Positions 9,801 to 24,987 of a stretch of 64,000 nucleotides of DNA are shown here, piece after piece. The notes below the pieces were generated by a model. That model was not told the DNA's origin. It did not search any database and worked only from the letters and a program-made list of their open reading frames with translations. How positions within the stretch are numbered: the stretch's first letter is position 1; every line of letters begins with the position of its first letter. Position numbers and translations under genes: made by a program. The DNA lies in contig NZ_JAKEDV010000002.1 of NCBI RefSeq assembly GCF_021462505.1, forward strand, positions 95,352 through 159,351, in the 5' to 3' direction. The DNA comes from Thermus brockianus. GTDB lineage: Bacteria; Deinococcota; Deinococci; Deinococcales; Thermaceae.

Positions 9801-11241
9801 CCAGGGCGAAGGGCAGGCCTAGGCCCTTTTCCAAGGCCCGCCGCGCCCGGGGCAGGGCTTCCGCCACCTCCCGGGCGAGGAGGCCCACCCCCCTTTCCTC
9901 CGCTAGGAGGTCCCCGGCGAGGCCGTGGAGGTAGACGGCGAGCCTTGCGGCGTCAAAGGGGGCAAGCCCCGCCGCCATGAGGGCGGCGATGGCCCCCGAG
10001 AGGACATCCCCGGTGCCCCCGGTGGCCAGGGCGGGGTTGCCCGTGGGGTTCACGGAAAGCCGCTTTCCTTCCGCCACCACCGTGGGGTTTCCCTTGAGGA
10101 CCACGGTGAGGCCCGTGGCCTCCGCCAGGGCCCGGGCGGCGGCCAAGGGGTCCTGGGTTACCTCCTCCGGAGGGAGGCCAAGAAGCCTCCCCGCCTCCCC
10201 GGCGTGGGGGGTGAGGACCGCCTTGACGCCGGCTTGGCGGTAGAGGGCCACCACCTCGGGATGAAGCGCATCGGCGTCCAACACCGTGGGCAGGCCCGCC
10301 TTTAGGGCCTCCAGGGCCCAGGCCTTCCCCCAAGGCCCCCCGCCCATGCCCACCGCCAGGGCCTCCACCCGCATGGGGGGAAGGGCTGGGGCGGGCACGG
10401 GGTGGAAGACGGCTTCCAGGGGTTCCAGGGGCGTTCCCTCCGGGACGGCCAGGTGCACGAGCCCTGCCCCCATGCGGTAGGCCCCCAGGGCGGCGAGGAT
10501 GGGGGCCCCGGCGTAGCGCAGGGTGTCCCCCCGGTAGCCGCCCAGCACCCCCACCCGGCCCACGCTCCCCTTGTGGGCGGTGAGGGGGCGCCTGGGGAGG
10601 AGGGGCTTTAGGGCCTGGGGGGTCGCCACCTCGGGGAGGTCTCCCCGCTCCAAGAGGGCCTTTGGCAGGCCGATCTCGGCTAGAAAGAGCTTTCCGCAGG
10701 CCTCCCGGTGCAGGAGGTGGGGGGTTTTCAGGGCGGCGAAGGCGAGGGTGGCCGTGGCCCGCACGTGGGGGGTGAAGGGGAGGCCCGAGGGCAGGTCCAG
10801 GGCGAGGACGGGCAGGCTCGAGGCGTTCACCCGCTCCACGAGCCCGGCGTAGAACCCCTCCAGGGGCCCCTTGAGCCCGGTGCCGAAAAGGGCGTCCACC
10901 AACACCTCCCCCGCCCCCCAGGAGGCCTCCTCCAGGGGAAGGAGGGGAAGGCCCAGGGCCTCCAGGGCCTGGCGCATGAGGAGGGCATCCCCCCCTTGCC
11001 CGCTGGCGGCGTGGACCCGCACGGGCACCCCCCCAAGGTGGAGGTGCCGGGCCAGAGCCAGGCCGTCCCCGCCGTTATTCCCCTTGCCGGCGAGGACCAC
11101 CGCAGGGGCGTCGCCGAAGAGCTCCCGGTAGACCAAGGCCGCCTTCATCCCCGCCCACTCCATGAGGAGGAGGGTGGGGTAGCCCATCTCCGCCGCTTTC
11201 CCGTCCGCTTCCCGCATGGCCTCGGGGGTGAAAAGCCGCAT
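9796..11241 (-). CDS. nnr: Bifunctional NAD(P)H-hydrate epimerase/dehydratase
   Basis: 481 aa. Residues about 1-200 form the YjeF-N epimerase domain (VVLAGKGNNGGDGLALARHLHL); the rest is the ribokinase-like dehydratase domain with KGNPTVVAEG and the NPTGNPALATGGTGDVLSG phosphate-binding block. Together they repair hydrated NADH and NADPH, damage favoured by heat. The ATG at 11241 lies seven bases after TAGGCT, a leaderless arrangement. The stop codon doubles as part of the thrB -10 box. Confidence 0.95.
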   Translation of the reverse strand: MRLFTPEAMREADGKAAEMGYPTLLLMEWAGMKAALVYRELFGDAPAVVLAGKGNNGGDGLALARHLHLGGVPVRVHAASGQGGDALLMRQALEALGLPLLPLEEASWGAGEVLVDALFGTGLKGPLEGFYAGLVERVNASSLPVLALDLPSGLPFTPHVRATATLAFAALKTPHLLHREACGKLFLAEIGLPKALLERGDLPEVATPQALKPLLPRRPLTAHKGSVGRVGVLGGYRGDTLRYAGAPILAALGAYRMGAGLVHLAVPEGTPLEPLEAVFHPVPAPALPPMRVEALAVGMGGGPWGKAWALEALKAGLPTVLDADALHPEVVALYRQAGVKAVLTPHAGEAGRLLGLPPEEVTQDPLAAARALAEATGLTVVLKGNPTVVAEGKRLSVNPTGNPALATGGTGDVLSGAIAALMAAGLAPFDAARLAVYLHGLAGDLLAEERGVGLLAREVAEALPRARRALEKGLGLPFALV

Positions 11242-11248
11242 CCCCTTT

Positions 11249-11254
11249 AGCCTA
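11249..11254 (-). promoter_or_regulatory. -10 box of nnr (leaderless)
   Basis: TAGGCT, then seven bases, then the ATG at 11241. The divergent sirtuin gene has its own TAGGAT at 11261-11266, nine bases before its ATG, so the two promoters lie back to back in 34 bases. Confidence 0.6.
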
Positions 11255-11275
11255 CCGCGCTAGGATGGGGTGGGG

Positions 11276-12013
11276 ATGGAAAGGCTTTCCGAGGCAAGGA
11301 AGCGGCTTTCCGAGGCCAAGCGGGTGGCGGTCCTCACGGGGGCGGGCATCTCCAAGCCCTCGGGCATCCCCACCTTTCGGGACGCCGAGGGGCTTTGGCG
11401 GAACTTCAACCCCCTGGAGTACGCCATCCCCGAGGCCTACGCCCGGGACCCGGAGAGGGTCTGGGCTTGGTACGCCTGGCGCATCGCCAAGGTGCGGGAG
11501 GCCAAGCCCAACCCCGCCCACCACGCCCTGGTGGAGCTGGAGCGGAGGGTGCTCGCCCGGGGGGGGAGCTTCCTCCTGGTGACCCAGAACGTGGACGGCC
11601 TCCACGCCCTGGCGGGGAGCCAGAACCTGGTGGAGCTTCACGGCAACATCCTCAGGGCCCGGTGCGAGGCGTGTGGAAAGCGTTTTCCCCTCCCCGAGGC
11701 CTTCACGCCCCCGCCCTTTTGCCCGGCCTGCGGCCACCGGGCCCGGCCCGATGTGGTCTGGTTTGGGGAGTTCTTGCCCGAGGGGGCTTGGGAAAGGGCG
11801 GAAAGGGCCTTTGCCGAGGCGGACGTGGCCCTGGTGGTGGGCACCAGCGCCGAGGTGGAGCCCGCCGCCTCCTTGGGGCGCATCGCCTTCGCCGCCGGGG
11901 CCTACCTGGTGGAGGTGAACCCCGAGCCCACCCCCCTCACCCCCTTGGCCCACCTCTCCTTGCGCCAGGGGGCGGTGGAGGGGCTTGGGGCCTTGGTCTA
12001 TGGGGAAGGCTAG
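11276..12013 (+). CDS. cobB: Sir2-family NAD-dependent deacylase
   Basis: 245 aa. Removes acyl groups from lysine using NAD. The NAD-binding GAGISKPSGIPTFR, TQNVDGLHALAG and catalytic ELHGN motifs are present, with a structural zinc site CEACGK...CPACGH. Tyr66 and Arg69 (YAWR) match the Y-x-x-R pattern of class III sirtuins, which prefers succinyl, malonyl or other acidic acyl groups; this specificity is inferred. The ATG at 11276 is favoured over a GTG two codons earlier because the latter is too close to the -10 box. The gene overlaps the next by 14 bases. Confidence 0.93.
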   Translation: MERLSEARKRLSEAKRVAVLTGAGISKPSGIPTFRDAEGLWRNFNPLEYAIPEAYARDPERVWAWYAWRIAKVREAKPNPAHHALVELERRVLARGGSFLLVTQNVDGLHALAGSQNLVELHGNILRARCEACGKRFPLPEAFTPPPFCPACGHRARPDVVWFGEFLPEGAWERAERAFAEADVALVVGTSAEVEPAASLGRIAFAAGAYLVEVNPEPTPLTPLAHLSLRQGAVEGLGALVYGEG

Positions 12014-12518
12014 CCTGCGCCTCCTCGCCGACCTCTGCACCCTGGGCCGGGGTGGGGTGGTCCTCCTCCTCTTGGGAAGGGTGGGGGAGGGGCCGGAGGC
12101 CTTGGAGGGGGTGGTGTACCTCCTCCTTCTGGGCTGGACCCTGGACGTTCTGGACGGGGTTTTGGCCCGGGCCTCGAGGCGGCCTTCCCCCCTTGCCCTC
12201 TGGGACTACCCCCTGGACGCCGGCCTCGCCTGGGCGGGCTTCGCCTACCTGGTGGGGGCGGGCCTGGTGCCCGTGGGCCTGGGCCTTTCCTGGATGGTCC
12301 TGGCCCTCACCCTTCTCCTCCGTTACCCCCACAAGAGCCTCTCCATGCTCCTCCAGGTGCCCGCCACCTTCGCCCCCTTTTACTTCGCCGCCTCCCTCGC
12401 CCCCGAGGCCTTCCGCATGGCCTTGCTCTGGGGCCTTTTGGCCCTCCTTCTGGACGGGCGGCGCTTCCTTGGGGTGGTGCGGGAGTTCCTGGAGGGGTTC
12501 GGCGCTAGGGCCGCCTAG
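12000..12518 (+). CDS. CDP-alcohol phosphatidyltransferase-like membrane protein
   Basis: 172 aa, five to six helices. The first half of the family motif is intact (D-x2-D-G-x2-A-R as LDVLDGVLAR, about residues 49-57) and the two later aspartates are present (DYPLD), but the Gly that should precede them by four positions is Leu or Ala. CDP-alcohol phosphotransferases make phospholipids such as phosphatidylglycerol phosphate. The substrate is unknown, and the altered motif may mean an unusual substrate or reduced activity. The ATG at 12000 overlaps the end of the sirtuin gene. Confidence 0.75.
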   Translation: MGKASLRLLADLCTLGRGGVVLLLLGRVGEGPEALEGVVYLLLLGWTLDVLDGVLARASRRPSPLALWDYPLDAGLAWAGFAYLVGAGLVPVGLGLSWMVLALTLLLRYPHKSLSMLLQVPATFAPFYFAASLAPEAFRMALLWGLLALLLDGRRFLGVVREFLEGFGARAA

Positions 12519-13999
12519 CCCACCCTGCCCCGCCCCCGGTCCAGGAGGTAGAAGAGAAGCCCGGAGAGGAGGGCGAGGAGGGCCGCCATGGCCAGGGCCT
12601 CCCGGAAAGGCCCTTCCCCAGGCCGGCCCAGGCGCTCGTAGATGGCGAGGGTAAGGGTGGTCCACTCGGGCCGCCAAAGCACCAGGCTCGCCCCGAACTC
12701 CCCCAGGATGGCGGCGAGGGCCAGGGCTACCCCGGAGGCCAGGGCGGGGCGGAGGAGGGGAAGCTCCACCCTTAGAAAGGCGCGGAAGGGGGTGGCCCCT
12801 AGCGTCCTCGCCGCCTCCAGAAGGCTTGGGGGGAGGCTTCGTAGGGCAGGGAGGAGGGCCCGGGCCAGGAGGGGGTAGGCGAGGAGGGCGTAAGCGGTGA
12901 GGAGGAGGGCCAAAGAGCCCCGAAGGCCCGGGTAGGCCACCAGGTAGCCAAGCCCCACCGCCACCGGGCTCACCATGAGGGGAAGGAGGCCCAGGAGGTC
13001 CCAAAACCCGCTCCGCCTCGCCGCCACCCCGTAGGCCACCCCTAGGGGCAAGGCCAGGAGGAGGGCGAGGAGGCTAAAGCGCAGGGTGTTCTCCAGGGCC
13101 AGGGAAAGGGGGGTGAAGTCCTCCGAGGCCCAGGCGGCACGGAGGGCCAGGGGGCTTGCCTGGAGGAAAAGGGCGAGAAGGGGGGCGTAGAGGAGGAGGA
13201 AGAAGGCCCCAAGCCCCACGGGATAAGCCCAGGAGGCGGTGGGGAGGAGGGGGCCTGGGGCGAGGGGGTAGGCCCGCAGGCGCAGGTAGAGGAAGACCGC
13301 CAGGGCCAGGGTGAAAAGCTGCCAGGCCATGAGGGCGGCCGCCTCGGGGAAGGCCAGGCGGTGGGCCAGGAGGGTGTAGACCTCCACCTCGAGGGTGGCG
13401 TGCCGAGGCCCCCCCAGGAGGAGGGGCACCCCGAAGGCGGAGAAGGTGTAGAGGAAGACGAGGAGCCCCGCTCCCCCCAGGGCGGGGAGGAGGAGGGGAA
13501 GCCCCACCCTTAGGAAGGCGCGAAAAGGAGTGGCCCCCAACGTCCTCGCCGCCGCCAGGGGCCCCTCGAGGCCCAAGGCCACCGGCAGCAAGACCCTTAG
13601 GGCAAGCCCCAGGTTGTAGAAGACCGCCGCCAGGAGGAGGAGGGCGAAGGTGCCGTAGAGGTCCACCCCCAAGACCCCCCGGGGGCCTAGGAGGGCCAAA
13701 AACCCCAGGGCCACCACCGGGGTGGGGAGGACGAAGGGGAGGGTGGAAAGGGAAAGGAAAAAGGCCCTTAGGGGAAAGCGCCGCCGGAAAAGGAAGGCCA
13801 AGGGGAGGGCGAGGGTGAGGGTGAGGAGGGCCGAGGCCAGGCCGTACCCCAGGCTAAACCGGTAGCGTTCCCAGTAATAGGGGTTGGTCCAGGCGCTCCA
13901 AAACCCCTCCCCCAGGCCCAGAAGGAGGACCCGGAAGAGGGGGTAGAGGAGGGCGAAGCCCAGGAAAAGGAGGACCACCCCCCCGGGGAGCCGCGCCAT
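12515..13999 (-). CDS. thiP: Thiamine ABC transporter permease (fused two-half ThiP type)
   Basis: 494 aa, about 12 helices in two homologous halves, each with an EAA loop facing the ATPase. The two loops share an identical stretch, ARTLGATPFRAFLRV, suggesting recent homogenisation. It follows thiB by three bases in a TPP-riboswitch operon, so the substrate is thiamine, TPP or a precursor. No ATPase gene follows: the operon ends here, its stop codon sharing a CTAG with the convergent gene. The ATPase must be encoded elsewhere. Confidence 0.9.
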   Translation of the reverse strand: MARLPGGVVLLFLGFALLYPLFRVLLLGLGEGFWSAWTNPYYWERYRFSLGYGLASALLTLTLALPLAFLFRRRFPLRAFFLSLSTLPFVLPTPVVALGFLALLGPRGVLGVDLYGTFALLLLAAVFYNLGLALRVLLPVALGLEGPLAAARTLGATPFRAFLRVGLPLLLPALGGAGLLVFLYTFSAFGVPLLLGGPRHATLEVEVYTLLAHRLAFPEAAALMAWQLFTLALAVFLYLRLRAYPLAPGPLLPTASWAYPVGLGAFFLLLYAPLLALFLQASPLALRAAWASEDFTPLSLALENTLRFSLLALLLALPLGVAYGVAARRSGFWDLLGLLPLMVSPVAVGLGYLVAYPGLRGSLALLLTAYALLAYPLLARALLPALRSLPPSLLEAARTLGATPFRAFLRVELPLLRPALASGVALALAAILGEFGASLVLWRPEWTTLTLAIYERLGRPGEGPFREALAMAALLALLSGLLFYLLDRGRGRVG

Positions 14000-14002
14000 C
14001 CC

Positions 14003-15037
14003 TTAGCGCCGCCCCCGGCGCACCGCCTCCGGGCTTTGCCCCTGGAGGACCACCTTGGTCCACTCCTCAATCCAGCGCTCCCGGTTCTCCGCCATGCGCT
14101 TGGGATCTAACCGGACGCTGCCTACAGGTTCCGGGGCGAAGCGGAAGACCTCGGGGAGCCTGGCGTCCCGCCGGGCGGGGTACATCCACATCTCCGTGGG
14201 GATGTTCTCCTGTACGGGGCGGGAGAGGAGCCAGTCCACAAGCTTTTTGGCCCCCTCCAGGTTCCTGGTGCCCTTCAGGATGCCCACGAACTCCACCTGG
14301 AAGAAGGCGAGCTCGGGGAAGAGGTTCCCCGTGGGGGGCTCTTGGTACTTGCCCTCGGAGTAATAGACCTCGGCGGCGGGGCTTGTGGTGTAGGAGACCA
14401 CGATGGGCCTGTCCCCCTTGTACAGGGTGAAGTGGGTGTAGTAGGCCTCGCTCCAGCCCTTGGCCACCCGCACCCCGCCGTCCCTAAGCCTGGCCCAGAA
14501 GTCCAGGTAGCCGTCCTCGCCGAAGCGGGCCACGGTGGCCATGAGGAAGGCCAGGCCCGGGGAGCTGGTGGCGGGGTTCTGCACGGCGAGGAGCCGGGCG
14601 TACTCGGGCCTTGCCAGGTCCTCGGGCCCCTTGGGCAGGGGCCTATTCTGGAAGTAGGCCTTGTCGTAGTTCAGGCTCACCCAGCCGTAGTCCACGGGGA
14701 GGGCCCGGAAGGTGGGGTCCAGGAGCAGGGTGGCCTTGAGGTTCCTAATCTCCGGGCTCCGGTAGGGGAGGAGGATGTCCGCCTCGAGGGCCCGGGAAAG
14801 AAACGTGTTGTCAAAGCCGTAGAGCACGTCGGCGATGGGGGCGTTCTTGGTGAGGATGGCCCGGTTCAGGGTCTCCCCGGCATCCCCCGCCTTGAGGATG
14901 CGAAGCTTGAGGCCCGTTTCCCGCTCAAACTGGGCGACGAGGCCCTTGTCCAGGGAGAAGCTTTGGTGGGTGAGGAGCGTGACCTCTTGGGCCAGGCCGA
15001 AGGCCAAAAGCAGAAGGAGCGCCAAGGCTTTCCGCAT
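14003..15037 (-). CDS. thiB: Thiamine-binding periplasmic protein of ABC transporter
   Basis: 344 aa with a signal peptide (RKALALLLLLAFGLAQ). The mature protein is a type II solute-binding protein of the iron/thiamine (TbpA) group (LLTHQSFSLDKGLV, ILKAGDAGETLNR, DVLYGFDNTFL). It captures thiamine or its phosphates for ThiP. The ATG at 15037 lies four bases after AAGGAGGGG, which can be masked by CCCCTCC just upstream; a GTG at 15055 lies within that control region and is not used here. Expression should fall when TPP is abundant. Confidence 0.93.
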   Translation of the reverse strand: MRKALALLLLLAFGLAQEVTLLTHQSFSLDKGLVAQFERETGLKLRILKAGDAGETLNRAILTKNAPIADVLYGFDNTFLSRALEADILLPYRSPEIRNLKATLLLDPTFRALPVDYGWVSLNYDKAYFQNRPLPKGPEDLARPEYARLLAVQNPATSSPGLAFLMATVARFGEDGYLDFWARLRDGGVRVAKGWSEAYYTHFTLYKGDRPIVVSYTTSPAAEVYYSEGKYQEPPTGNLFPELAFFQVEFVGILKGTRNLEGAKKLVDWLLSRPVQENIPTEMWMYPARRDARLPEVFRFAPEPVGSVRLDPKRMAENRERWIEEWTKVVLQGQSPEAVRRGRR

Positions 15038-15041
15038 AAAA

Positions 15042-15064
15042 CCCCTCCTTGTCACCGGGAGGGG
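15042..15064 (-). promoter_or_regulatory. Shine-Dalgarno sequestering hairpin downstream of the TPP aptamer
   Basis: CCCCTCC (15064-15058) pairs with GGAGGGG (15048-15042), hiding the thiB ribosome site. The nine-base loop contains GGTGAC, a second copy of the 3' side of the aptamer closing stem. No T-run follows, so control is probably translational. Confidence 0.7.
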
Positions 15065-15067
15065 CCC

Positions 15068-15146
15068 GTCACCTTCCCTACGCCGGCATTACCCGGATCA
15101 GGTTCCAAGGGTATTTCTCAGCCCCTTTTGGGGCACCCCCGGTGAC
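15068..15146 (-). ncRNA. TPP riboswitch (THI element)
   Basis: The aptamer carries the conserved GGGGCTGAGA and ACCCTTGGAACCTGATC blocks and the GGGTAATGCC junction. P1 is GTCACC/GGTGAC (15146-15141 with 15073-15068). It precedes thiB-thiP, as expected for thiamine uptake genes. The inferred transcription start falls at or one base before the first P1 base. Confidence 0.96.
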
Positions 15147-15152
15147 GCCCTT

Positions 15153-15158
15153 AGTCTA
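15153..15158 (-). promoter_or_regulatory. -10 box of the riboswitch-thiBP operon, containing a stop codon
   Basis: TAGACT, followed by about seven bases to the P1 stem of the riboswitch. The first three bases are the TAG stop of the upstream gene at 15156-16004. Confidence 0.65.
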
Positions 15159-16004
15159 CCACCCTTGGGGGGCGAGGACCTGGGCGAGGGCGGCGCGGAA
15201 GGCCTCGCCGAAGGCCTCGGGGGCGTCTATCCAGGGGTAGTGCCCGGCTCCCGGCACCACGCGGATGGGCGCCCTAAGGCGCTCCGCCACCTCCTCGGCG
15301 TAGGGGTAGCTGGTGCCGTCCCGCTCCCCCACCACCACCGCCAGGGCTTTGGAGGAGGGGGTGAGGTAGGGGGTGTAGTCCAGGCGCCAAAGCCCGTTCC
15401 GCAGGAAGGCCAGGGCGGGGGTGTCGGGCCCGAGGATCCCCGAGCCCTCCGCCAGCCACTCGTACTCCATGCGCCCCCTGGGGCTTGGGAACATGAGCCG
15501 GTCAAAGAGGAGCTTGGGCTCGGCCTTTTCCAGGGCGGCCTTGAGGTTTTCCTCGGGGTCTTCCCCTGGGGTGAGGCCCGCCGCCTCCGCCAGGCGGGCG
15601 GCAAGCCAAGGGAAGCTCACCCAAGGCCCAAGGAGCAGGGCGCCTTCCGCCTCGGGGTAGCGGCGGAGGACCTCCAGGGCCACCACCGCCCCGAAGCCGT
15701 GGGCCAGGAGGCCGAACCGCTCAATCCCCAAAGCCTCGGCCAGGGCCAGGGTGTCCTCCACCAAGGCGTCAACGGTGAAGAGCCTGGGGTCTTGGGGAAG
15801 CTCCAGGCTCCGCCCCGAGCCCCGCTGGTCAAAGTAGACCACGCGGAAGCCTTCCAGGTAGTCCTGGAGCCCTTCCCGGAGGACGTAGGCGTTGCCCCCG
15901 GGGCCCCCGTGGAGGACCAAGAGGGCGGGGGCGTGCTCGTCCCCCACGTCCTCCACGTAAAGCTCCGCCTCCCCTACGGGGATGTAGCCGATTTCTTCCC
16001 GCAT
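15156..16004 (-). CDS. Proline iminopeptidase-related alpha/beta-fold protein, nucleophile replaced
   Basis: 282 aa, alpha/beta-hydrolase fold. The oxyanion loop LHGGPGGNAY and strand VVYFDQRGSGRS match proline iminopeptidases, and a late Asp (GERDGTS) and His (GAGHYPW) of the triad are present. At the nucleophile elbow, where GxSxG is expected, the sequence is AHGFG: Gly in place of Ser. A Thermus homologue known from structural genomics has the same change, as far as I remember. It may bind rather than hydrolyse. The ATG at 16004 lies seven bases after TAGTCT and overlaps the preceding small gene. Confidence 0.82.
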   Translation of the reverse strand: MREEIGYIPVGEAELYVEDVGDEHAPALLVLHGGPGGNAYVLREGLQDYLEGFRVVYFDQRGSGRSLELPQDPRLFTVDALVEDTLALAEALGIERFGLLAHGFGAVVALEVLRRYPEAEGALLLGPWVSFPWLAARLAEAAGLTPGEDPEENLKAALEKAEPKLLFDRLMFPSPRGRMEYEWLAEGSGILGPDTPALAFLRNGLWRLDYTPYLTPSSKALAVVVGERDGTSYPYAEEVAERLRAPIRVVPGAGHYPWIDAPEAFGEAFRAALAQVLAPQGW

Positions 16005-16213
16005 CCCCTATAGACTACCCCATCCTCCAGGGTAAAGGCCCAGACCCGAGCCCCCGGGAGGCCTTCCGCCAGGGCCTGGGCCTCCTCCGAGGCCCCGAAG
16101 ACCTCCAGGAGAAAGACCCCTTCCCCCGCCAGGAGCCAGTAAGGGTGGGGAAGCTTCTGGGCCAGGGCCTCCAGGGCCTTCCGGTCCTTGGCCTCCACGA
16201 AAAGCACCCTCAT
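15974..16213 (-). CDS. Small unknown protein
   Basis: 79 aa, alternating short strands and helices (RVLFVEAKDRKALEALAQKL, YWLLAGEGVFLLEV), which could be a small ferredoxin-like alpha/beta fold. No family recognised. The ATG at 16213 overlaps the aldolase stop as ATGA, so it is translated with the aldolase; its 3' end overlaps the next gene by 31 bases. Coding bias is normal. A link to aldolase function is only suggested by position. Confidence 0.65.
   Translation of the reverse strand: MRVLFVEAKDRKALEALAQKLPHPYWLLAGEGVFLLEVFGASEEAQALAEGLPGARVWAFTLEDGVVYRGCGKKSATSP
16012..16017 (-). promoter_or_regulatory. -10 box (leaderless) for the PIP-related gene
   Basis: TAGTCT, seven bases, ATG at 16004. 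It lies inside the coding region of the small upstream gene. Confidence 0.5.
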
Positions 16214-16788
16214 CCCTTCCCCCAAAGCCGATGGTAAAGGAGGACCTCGGCGCTTTCCTCCAGGGTGGTGAGGAGGCTATAGGCCTCTAGAAGGGCCTCT
16301 TCCGGCTTCTCCTTGGTTCCCTTGGCGAAGGCCCCGTGCCCCTTGAGGAGGCAGACGGGGTGGTCCCGCAGGGCCTCGGCCACCGCTAGGGCCGCCTCTT
16401 CCGTGGCGGAGGTGGTCTTGGGGGAGAGGACGGGGACCTCCTTGAGGTAGATCTGGCCCTCGAGGTCCAGGGGCACAAGTCTTTCCAAGCTTAAGGAAAG
16501 GGCCACCGCCACCCGAGGGTGGGCGTGGGCCAGGGCCACGGCGTCCGTGCGCCGGTAGACCTCGCGGTGGATGATGCTCTCCACGCTGGCGCCCGGGGGA
16601 AAGGGGCCCTCCAGGGGCACCTCCACGAGGTCCTCCGGGGTAAGCCGCGCCTTCTGCACCCCGCTTTTGGTGATGAGGAAGCCCTCCTTGGTGCGGGCGG
16701 AAAAGTTGCCGGCGGTGGCGGAGATGAGGCGCTGGGCGAAGAGGTCTTCCCCCACTTGGCGGAAGGCGGTGTAGAGCCTAGCCAGCAT
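16210..16788 (-). CDS. Class II aldolase/adducin family protein
   Basis: 192 aa. Zinc-dependent family that includes fuculose-phosphate aldolase, ribulose-phosphate epimerase and methylthioribulose-phosphate dehydratase. GNFSAR near the N terminus is the phosphate-binding region; the metal histidines are in AHAHP and KGHGAF. The exact substrate cannot be read from sequence; no methionine-salvage or sugar genes are adjacent. The ATG at 16788 lies six bases after CATAAT, which directly follows the rpoC terminator. Confidence 0.85.
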   Translation of the reverse strand: MLARLYTAFRQVGEDLFAQRLISATAGNFSARTKEGFLITKSGVQKARLTPEDLVEVPLEGPFPPGASVESIIHREVYRRTDAVALAHAHPRVAVALSLSLERLVPLDLEGQIYLKEVPVLSPKTTSATEEAALAVAEALRDHPVCLLKGHGAFAKGTKEKPEEALLEAYSLLTTLEESAEVLLYHRLWGKG

Positions 16789-16794
16789 GGCCCC

Positions 16795-16800
16795 ATTATG
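16795..16800 (-). promoter_or_regulatory. -10 box (leaderless) for the aldolase gene
   Basis: CATAAT, six bases, ATG. It starts four bases after the T-run of the rpoC terminator. Confidence 0.55.
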
Positions 16801-16804
16801 CGGG

Positions 16805-16831
16805 AAAAGGCGGCGGGAAAGCCCCGCCGCC
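16805..16831 (-). terminator. Intrinsic terminator of rpoBC
   Basis: GGCGGCGGG and CCCGCCGCC form a perfect 9-bp GC stem with a five-base loop, followed by TTTTCCC on this strand, 14 bases after the rpoC stop. Confidence 0.9.
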
Positions 16832-16845
16832 CCATAAGCCCGTCC

Positions 16846-21420
<4,575 letters not shown>

Positions 21421-21431
21421 CTTTCCTCCAG

Positions 21432-24788
<3,357 letters not shown>

Positions 24789-24841
24789 GCGTCACCTCAA
24801 AGGGGTAAGCGGGCCGCCCGAGGTAAGCTAACAGGGTTCTT

Positions 24842-24865
24842 CCGCAAGGGGAGCGCCCCTTGCGG
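24842..24865 (-). promoter_or_regulatory. rpoB leader hairpin 2
   Basis: CCGCAAGGGG and CCCCTTGCGG form a perfect 10-bp stem with a four-base loop in the rpoBC 5' UTR. No T-run follows on either strand, so a role in attenuation by terminator is not obvious. Confidence 0.7.
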
Positions 24866-24880
24866 TGGCTGGTTCTTACC

Positions 24881-24909
24881 GTGCTCCCTTGGCCCGACCA
24901 AAGAGCACA
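24881..24909 (-). promoter_or_regulatory. rpoB leader hairpin 1, at the inferred 5' end of the mRNA
   Basis: GTGCTCTTTGG pairs with CCAAGGGAGCAC (one G:T pair, one extra base) across a short loop. Its first base is about seven bases after the -10 box, so the transcript would begin with this stem. Confidence 0.65.
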
Positions 24910-24916
24910 AACTCTA

Positions 24917-24945
24917 CCTTACCCCAAAAGCACTTTCCCGTCAAC
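24917..24945 (-). promoter_or_regulatory. rpoBC promoter
   Basis: TTGACG (24945-24940), 17 bases, TAAGGT (24922-24917). This is one of the best -35/-10 pairs in the window, fitting a strongly expressed operon. A second possible -10, TAGAGT, overlaps at 24917-24912. Confidence 0.8.
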
Positions 24946-24961
24946 TTAGGACGGGTGCTTT

Positions 24962-24987
24962 CCCTTAGCAAGCCGTTGGGCTAAGGG
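24962..24987 (-). terminator. Hairpin at the aspS 3' end, weak terminator candidate
   Basis: CCCTTAGC and GCTAAGGG form an 8-bp stem with a ten-base loop that spans the aspS stop codon. There is no T-run after it, so it may only protect the 3' end. Confidence 0.4.

Noticed and set aside
11395-12654. Long + strand frame across the sirtuin and CDP-alcohol genes
   Set aside because: Pro/Gly/Arg-rich translation in a shifted frame of two well-supported genes.
24842-24865. Terminator between aspS2 and rpoB
   Set aside because: The hairpin is strong but has no T-run on either strand; it lies within the rpoB leader.
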